From Acetofilamentum sp. (lineage in GTDB: Bacteria; Bacteroidota; Bacteroidia; Bacteroidales; JAADGE01), in contig DYOJ01000068.1 in NCBI GenBank assembly GCA_020720705.1, positions 1 through 9,617 of the forward strand: a stretch of 9,617 bases of DNA, in the 5' to 3' direction. The notes under the pieces were generated by a model. The model had not been told where the DNA came from, made no database searches, and worked only from the letters and a program-made list of their open reading frames with translations. This document shows positions 5,383 through 9,617 of the stretch, piece by piece; the first letter of the stretch is position 1, and each line of letters opens with the position of its first letter. Both the position numbers and the translations under genes were made by a program.

Positions 5383-5406
5383 GTTTACATGTGTAAACTT
5401 GTAAAC
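5383..5406. repeat. Third, shorter copy of the composite GTTTAC repeat
   Basis: GTTTACATGTGTAAAC (5383-5398) is a near-perfect palindrome of the form GTTTAC-N4-GTAAAC, followed at once by TTGTAAAC (5399-5406). It aligns with the two 28-bp copies if four bases are missing, keeping the opening GTTTAC, the ATGTG core and the closing TTGTAAAC. It contains TACA-NN-TGTA at 5386-5395. Confidence 0.65.
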
Positions 5407-5616
5407 GTATTTGTTCTTTTTGATGTCTGTGGTTTTAGCCTTTGATTTGTTGGTTTGTAAGTTGCTGATTTTAAGTTTGTTAGTAAATATTTCTTCTTTT
5501 GGCAATCTCAAACCATTTGTTGTTTGAATTTCATTCGTCTGATTATCAGGTAATTATAGTAGTTTGAGTCTATCTTGTTTTTTTAATTTCTAACGCCGAA
5601 CTCTGTATTTGTTCTG

Positions 5617-5633
5617 AATATTAAAATCTCAGC
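5617..5633 (+). repeat. 17-bp direct repeat, right copy
   Basis: This copy is identical to 3614-3630. Nearby, ATATTGAATT (5656-5665) and the palindrome CTGATTATCAG (5539-5549) also each have a match on the left side (3694-3703 and 3726-3736), although the order of the three blocks differs between the two sides. Confidence 0.6.
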
Positions 5634-5908
5634 GAGTTAAGTGTATTTTGGTCTCATATTGAATTTTCGCAACTGAATTTGTATCGGTTTTACCGGAATA
5701 TTGTCTAATTATTAATTTTTTGTCTAATAAATAAATACACAAAGTCTATTATCATTCTGCAAAGTCATTATTTCATCAAAACTTAATCAAAATCTGTGCC
5801 GGTGTCTTTTGAACTATATTTTTAGTCAAGTTACTAAGCAATCGGATGTTCTTTTTTCTTTTTTAATTAAAACCGGCATTATTTTAGCACTTTGTTAAGA
5901 AAAAGTTT

Positions 5909-7924
5909 ATGCGTACCAATTGGGCTATAATTTTGTTCTTGATTTTCTTTTCATTTCGGTTGTCTGCACAGCTTTCGACGGCAGACAAAGTACTTGTGGA
6001 TGATCATATAGCCCTTGCGGAACGCAAAAACGACGCACTTGAATATTACGAAGCAGGGTATATTTATTCGCGGGGTAAGTTATATGAAAAAGCTATCGAA
6101 CTTTACAAAAAAGGTCTAAATATTAGCAATTCAAAATACAATTCGCGTGTTTTGTGCAATGCTTTGGGCAATTGTTATTACGAACAAAGTTTGTTGGCTG
6201 ATGCAGTTTTGTATTACAAACAGGCGTTGGAATATACCATGCAGGGCAGTTCGCCCGAGAAACATGCGATTGGAACAGCCGATAAGATTGGGCAAATTTA
6301 CATGCAAATTGGGAAGCCGAAAGAAGCGTTGGAATATTATATGTTCTCATTAAATTTTGCGATTCAGATACAGAACCGCGATAAAACGGATAAAAGTTTG
6401 GTAAATTTGAGTAAATGTTATGCTTCACTGGGAAATTCTGCGGATTCTAAAAAATTTCGGTCGCTGACCGGTTTGCCTTATGATCAAATTGTGGCGAAAA
6501 TAAATCAAGGTGTGCCGCCTGATGAGCAATCCATAAAATTGAAAGAAATTCAACATCAATATCTAAATTTACGAGAGGAAAATACCAAAATTCATTCGGC
6601 TTACGATTCTACTTTGCGCGACAATACGTCGTTACGAGCGGAGCGTAAAGCGTTGGAAGACACGTTATTGATGAGACAAGCCTACCTTTCAGAGATAGAA
6701 ATAAATTTGAGTGAAAAGGAAGAACAACTCAATGCGTTGGAGCATCTTCTGCAAAACAGAGAGCTTGCACTGACCGTTGCTATGGGTATTGCAGCTGTAA
6801 TTTTGTTACTCACTTTTTTTGTGTTCAGAAGTTACCGAATTAAGCGCAGACAGCACAGAATGCTCGAAATTCAGAACTATGAAATTGAGGTTCAATCACA
6901 TAAACTCAATGAAAGTAATGCGGAATTGCACGCTACACTCGAAAATTTACGTTCGACACAATCGCAACTTGTGCAATCGGAAAAAATGGCTTCGCTCGGT
7001 CAGCTCATTGCCGGCATTGCGCATGAATTGAATACGCCTCTGGGTGCAATAAAATCGTCTATCGGAACCGTTAAAGATTCTTCCGCCAAAACCGTCGTGC
7101 TGCTGCCGTCTCTCATTCAGAAGTTAGAAACCCGACAGTTGAACTTGTTTTTAGACATGATAAATGAAGGCTCAAAAAATACATCACACTATACATCGCG
7201 TGAGGAACGAACAATTAAACGCAAAATAGCGTCGGAACTTGAGAACGATAATATTGATAAAACTGATGAAATTTCGGAAACATTAGTAGATATTGGAGTT
7301 CATGACAATTTCGATAAATATATAGAACTATTTAAAAATGAGCATCTTGACTTAATTTTACAAACGGCATATTTTCTGGCAGTTCAAACCAAAAACAGCG
7401 AAAACATCAAAACTGCTGTGGATAGAGCCGCAAAAATTATTTATGCACTCAAAAGTTACTCACACACAGGCAATTCCGAAGAGAAAGTTAAAGCAAACAT
7501 TACAGAAGGTTTAAATACAGTACTTACAATTTATCACAATCAACTTAAACAAGGAATTATTATTGAGAAAGAATTTGAAGAATTACCGGAAGTCAGTTGT
7601 TTTCCCGACCAGCTCAACCAAGTTTGGACTAATTTGATACACAATTCGATACAAGCCATGAGCGGTAAAGGGACTTTGACATTCAAAACACAAAAATCAG
7701 GAAATTTTGTAATAGTTTCCGTTAAAGATTCAGGCACAGGAATTCCCGAAGAAATACGTTCGCGGGTTTTTGAACCTTTTTTTACAACCAAAGCAGCAGG
7801 CGAAGGTACGGGCTTAGGGTTAGATATCGTCAAAAAAATTGTGGAAAGACATGAAGGTGAACTATATTTCGATTCGGAAATAGGTAAAGGAACAACCTTT
7901 TATGTTAAACTTCCGCTAAGTTAG
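5909..7924 (+). CDS. Membrane sensor histidine kinase with extracytoplasmic TPR repeats
   Basis: This 671-residue kinase starts with a signal peptide (1-21, ending L-S-A-Q). Tetratricopeptide repeats at about 40-190 include YEKAIELYKKGL, ADAVLYYKQAL and PKEALEYYMFSL. A coiled coil (about 210-283), one membrane helix (288-306) and a second coiled coil follow. The dimerisation domain has SLGQLIAGIAHELNTP with phosphoacceptor His372. The ATPase domain has the N-box NLIHNSIQA (575-583, catalytic Asn579), DSGTGIP (607-613), FEPFFTTK and GEGTGLGL (631-638), so it appears active. The sensor half would lie outside the membrane, probably binding a protein or peptide. Between His372 and the second dimerisation helix (about 497-518) lie roughly 125 residues, far more than usual. 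A response regulator starts 23 bases after its stop, and the three genes look like one operon. Confidence 0.93.
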   Translation: MRTNWAIILFLIFFSFRLSAQLSTADKVLVDDHIALAERKNDALEYYEAGYIYSRGKLYEKAIELYKKGLNISNSKYNSRVLCNALGNCYYEQSLLADAVLYYKQALEYTMQGSSPEKHAIGTADKIGQIYMQIGKPKEALEYYMFSLNFAIQIQNRDKTDKSLVNLSKCYASLGNSADSKKFRSLTGLPYDQIVAKINQGVPPDEQSIKLKEIQHQYLNLREENTKIHSAYDSTLRDNTSLRAERKALEDTLLMRQAYLSEIEINLSEKEEQLNALEHLLQNRELALTVAMGIAAVILLLTFFVFRSYRIKRRQHRMLEIQNYEIEVQSHKLNESNAELHATLENLRSTQSQLVQSEKMASLGQLIAGIAHELNTPLGAIKSSIGTVKDSSAKTVVLLPSLIQKLETRQLNLFLDMINEGSKNTSHYTSREERTIKRKIASELENDNIDKTDEISETLVDIGVHDNFDKYIELFKNEHLDLILQTAYFLAVQTKNSENIKTAVDRAAKIIYALKSYSHTGNSEEKVKANITEGLNTVLTIYHNQLKQGIIIEKEFEELPEVSCFPDQLNQVWTNLIHNSIQAMSGKGTLTFKTQKSGNFVIVSVKDSGTGIPEEIRSRVFEPFFTTKAAGEGTGLGLDIVKKIVERHEGELYFDSEIGKGTTFYVKLPLS

Positions 7925-7947
7925 TTTCAGTTGTAATTAAGAAAAGT

Positions 7948-8355
7948 ATGAATTTAAAAACAGCAATATTGTGTGTTGATGATGAAGCAGTTATACTTCA
8001 ATCAATGCGTTCGCAGTTAAAGGAGCATTACGGAAATACATATTTGTATGAGTTTGCCGAAAGTCCGGCTGAAGGTATGGAAATTTTGGAGTCTTTTGCT
8101 TCGGAAGGCATTGATTCTGTGATAATTGTGTCAGATTGGCTTATGCCGGAAATGCGCGGAGACCAGTTTTTAATAAATGTCCAGAAAAGTTTTCCGCATA
8201 CAATTAAAATCTTACTCACCGGACAGGCAGATGCAAATGCAGTTGCACGCGCAAGAAAGGACGCAAACTTGCACCGATTCTTGCCAAAACCTTGGGAAAA
8301 CGAAGACCTGTTTGAAGCCATAGATTCGGGCGTTGAACGTTTAAAAAAGGTCTGA
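7948..8355 (+). CDS. Single-domain response regulator
   Basis: This 135-residue protein consists of a receiver domain only. The acidic pocket is Asp11-Asp12, the phosphoacceptor is Asp63 (in VSDWLMPEM), the switch Thr is Thr91 (LLTGQAD) and the conserved Lys is Lys114 (LPKPWEN). All catalytic residues are present. It has no DNA-binding or enzymatic output, so it probably acts by protein contact or as a phosphate sink or relay. It closely resembles the receiver domain of the next gene (both carry LTGQADA, a C-terminal K-P-W-E/D and an R-F motif), suggesting a duplication. It lies between the kinase, 23 bases upstream, and the REC-phosphatase gene, 32 bases downstream. Confidence 0.93.
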   Translation: MNLKTAILCVDDEAVILQSMRSQLKEHYGNTYLYEFAESPAEGMEILESFASEGIDSVIIVSDWLMPEMRGDQFLINVQKSFPHTIKILLTGQADANAVARARKDANLHRFLPKPWENEDLFEAIDSGVERLKKV

Positions 8356-8387
8356 TTTTTGTATCACACACTATTAAATTTGTTGAA

Positions 8388-9617
8388 ATGTCCAAACCTG
8401 CTATACTTTGTATTGATGATGAACACGTTGTGCTCACGGGACTTCGTGCTCAGTTGAAGCGCGAATTTGGAAATGATTTCCGCATCGAAGTTGCCGAGAG
8501 CGGCGAGGAAGCAATGGAACTTGTGAACGAACTTATTGATGCCAAAACCGATTTGCCTGTTGTCATTTCCGACCAAATTATGCCCGGAATGAAAGGCGAT
8601 GAGTTACTTACGTTCGTACATCAAAAACTGCACAGAACGCACAATATCATGCTTACAGGACAAGCTGATGCGGCTGCGGTTGGTCGAGCGTTGAACAATG
8701 CGGGCTTATATCGTTTCATTTCAAAACCTTGGGACGAAACGGATTTGAACCTTACCGTGCGTGAAGCCATAAAAAGTTATCTGCAGGGAAAAACTATTTT
8801 GGAGCAAAATATTCAATTGGAAGAACTTGTTGTTCAATTGAAAGATTATAACGAGCGACTTGAAGAAACAGTTCAAGTGCGGACGAGTGAAGTTGTGAGT
8901 CAAAAAAAGATTATCGAAGAGAAAAACGAGTCCATCACCAGCAGCATTCGCTATGCACAGAAGATTCAGCGTTCAGTTTTACCACCCGAAAAATTGATAA
9001 AGCGCTATTTTCCCGAAAGCTTTGTGATGTACGAACCGCGCGATATTGTGTCGGGCGATTTTTACTGGATTACAAAAAAAGATAACAAAATTATAGCAAC
9101 TGCTGCGGATTGCACGGGACACGGTGTTCCGGGCGGATTTATGAGTATGCTTGGCATGTCTTTTTTGAATGAACTTGTAAATCGTTTAGGCATTACGGAA
9201 CCTGATAAAATTCTTAATGCGTTGCGAGAGAATATTTTAGGTGGTTTTCATGCCGATTTAACCGAAGAGGATACCAAAGACGGCATCGATATGGCTGTCA
9301 TTTCGTGGAACCCGGAGCAAAAAATAATTGAGTTTGCAGGTGCATATAATCCGCTTCTGCTCGTGCGTAACGGCGAGGTTCTCACATTTAAAGGCGACCG
9401 AATGCCCGTTGGACATTACGCTAAAATGAAAGACGCGTTTACCAAGCAGGTTGTTGAAATTCAGAACGGAGATGTGCTATATATGCTCTCTGACGGTTAT
9501 ACAGACCAATTTGGCGGACCGGACGAAAAGAAATTTATGATGAAAAACTTTAAAGATATGATATTGAATATCAATCATTTAAGTTTGCCTGAGCAAAAAG
9601 CTCATATTGAACGCGTT
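8388..9617 (+). CDS. Response regulator fused to a SpoIIE/PP2C protein phosphatase, 3' end cut
   Basis: The frame is open from the ATG at 8388 to the window end (410 codons, no stop). A receiver domain (1-125) has Asp10-Asp11, phosphoacceptor Asp62 (ISDQIMPGM), Thr90 and Lys113. A coiled coil (about 131-186) leads to a SpoIIE-type PP2C domain: IRYAQKIQRSVLPP (187-200), SGDFYW (222-227), ADCTGHGVPGGFMSMLG (240-256), KDGIDMAV (297-304) and YMLSDGYTDQFGG (365-377). The metal-binding aspartates (224, 241, 369) are present, so it should be an active Mn/Mg-dependent Ser/Thr phosphatase. Only the last part of the domain is missing. Phosphorylation of Asp62 by the upstream kinase would control the phosphatase. 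SiaC, encoded upstream in this window, is a plausible substrate by analogy with SiaA, and an anti-sigma antagonist is the alternative. Confidence 0.93.
   Translation, partial: MSKPAILCIDDEHVVLTGLRAQLKREFGNDFRIEVAESGEEAMELVNELIDAKTDLPVVISDQIMPGMKGDELLTFVHQKLHRTHNIMLTGQADAAAVGRALNNAGLYRFISKPWDETDLNLTVREAIKSYLQGKTILEQNIQLEELVVQLKDYNERLEETVQVRTSEVVSQKKIIEEKNESITSSIRYAQKIQRSVLPPEKLIKRYFPESFVMYEPRDIVSGDFYWITKKDNKIIATAADCTGHGVPGGFMSMLGMSFLNELVNRLGITEPDKILNALRENILGGFHADLTEEDTKDGIDMAVISWNPEQKIIEFAGAYNPLLLVRNGEVLTFKGDRMPVGHYAKMKDAFTKQVVEIQNGDVLYMLSDGYTDQFGGPDEKKFMMKNFKDMILNINHLSLPEQKAHIERV

Larger units (their letters stand above)
4434..5908. other. Long AT-rich region without a convincing gene, many repeats and palindromes
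   Basis: This gap of about 1475 bases lies between the divergent XRE gene and the histidine kinase operon. It holds the XRE promoter, ten of the GTTTAC/GTAAAC half-sites, two composite repeats (4649-4676, 5383-5406), and a perfect 16-bp palindrome (4610-4625). Further palindromes lie at 4991-5006, 5053-5066 and 5116-5153, and the right copy of the 17-bp direct repeat is at 5617-5633. The nonamer TTGTCTAAT occurs twice (5701-5709, 5720-5728). Base composition is uneven: about 41% GC at 4831-4960 against about 23% at 5101-5220. The only frame above 60 codons (5511-5320, minus) starts at TTG and is Lys/Asn-rich, and I do not accept it. No clear promoter consensus was found for the kinase operon, nor any tRNA or known riboswitch. 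Confidence 0.6.

Noticed and set aside
4164..5406. CRISPR array
   Set aside because: The three copies are 485 and 734 bases apart start to start, of unequal length, one is inside a gene, and there are no spacers or cas genes.
5320..5511. 63-codon minus-strand reading frame in the AT-rich gap
   Set aside because: It starts at TTG, is Lys/Asn-rich as expected from AT-rich DNA, has no promoter match or domain, and overlaps the third composite repeat.
4434..5908. Replication origin or DnaA-box cluster
   Set aside because: The repeated unit is GTTTAC/GTAAAC, not TTATCCACA, and no dnaA, dnaN or rep gene is near. Iteron-like reading is possible but unsupported.

Overview
The window looks like a chromosomal segment from a member of the Bacteroidota; the order cannot be fixed from the sequence. 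Coding DNA is AT-leaning and intergenic DNA is very AT-rich. Gene starts lack clear Shine-Dalgarno sequences and sit in A-rich leaders. Two candidate promoters fit the Bacteroidota sigma pattern TAnnTTTG, one of them with an upstream TTG. Several proteins (Era, a small XseB, an XRE regulator with a short C-terminal tail, SiaB/SiaC proteins) look like Bacteroidota versions.

Layout: (1) 1-1044, minus strand: the start of an MntP-like manganese exporter, cut by the window edge, and upstream of it the GTPase gene era. (2) 1202-2978, plus strand: a tight four-gene operon of two different SiaB-type kinases, a SiaC-type phosphoprotein and an XseB-like small protein. (3) 2973-3474: a hairpin that holds the stop codons of two converging genes, then a minus-strand orphan N-terminal domain of an IS630-type transposase. 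(4) 3475-5908: a regulator island. It has one XRE-family regulator gene (minus strand) and about 1.5 kb without a convincing gene, with a cluster of GTTTAC/GTAAAC half-sites, three related composite repeats, several palindromes, and a 17-bp direct repeat on either side. (5) 5909-9617, plus strand: a TPR-containing membrane histidine kinase, a single-domain response regulator, and a response regulator fused to a SpoIIE/PP2C phosphatase that runs off the window end.

How the parts may work together: in Pseudomonas SiaABCD, SiaB phosphorylates SiaC and a PP2C phosphatase (SiaA) reverses it. This window has SiaB (twice) and SiaC in one operon, and a PP2C phosphatase under two-component control about 3 kb away. 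The simplest inference is that the histidine kinase controls the REC-PP2C phosphatase, which then sets the phosphorylation state of SiaC against the two SiaB kinases. No SiaD-like diguanylate cyclase is visible here, so the output is unknown. The least explained part is the XRE island: its composite repeat occurs in the intergenic DNA and again inside the regulator's own coding sequence, which suggests an autoregulatory operator array or a remnant of a mobile element.
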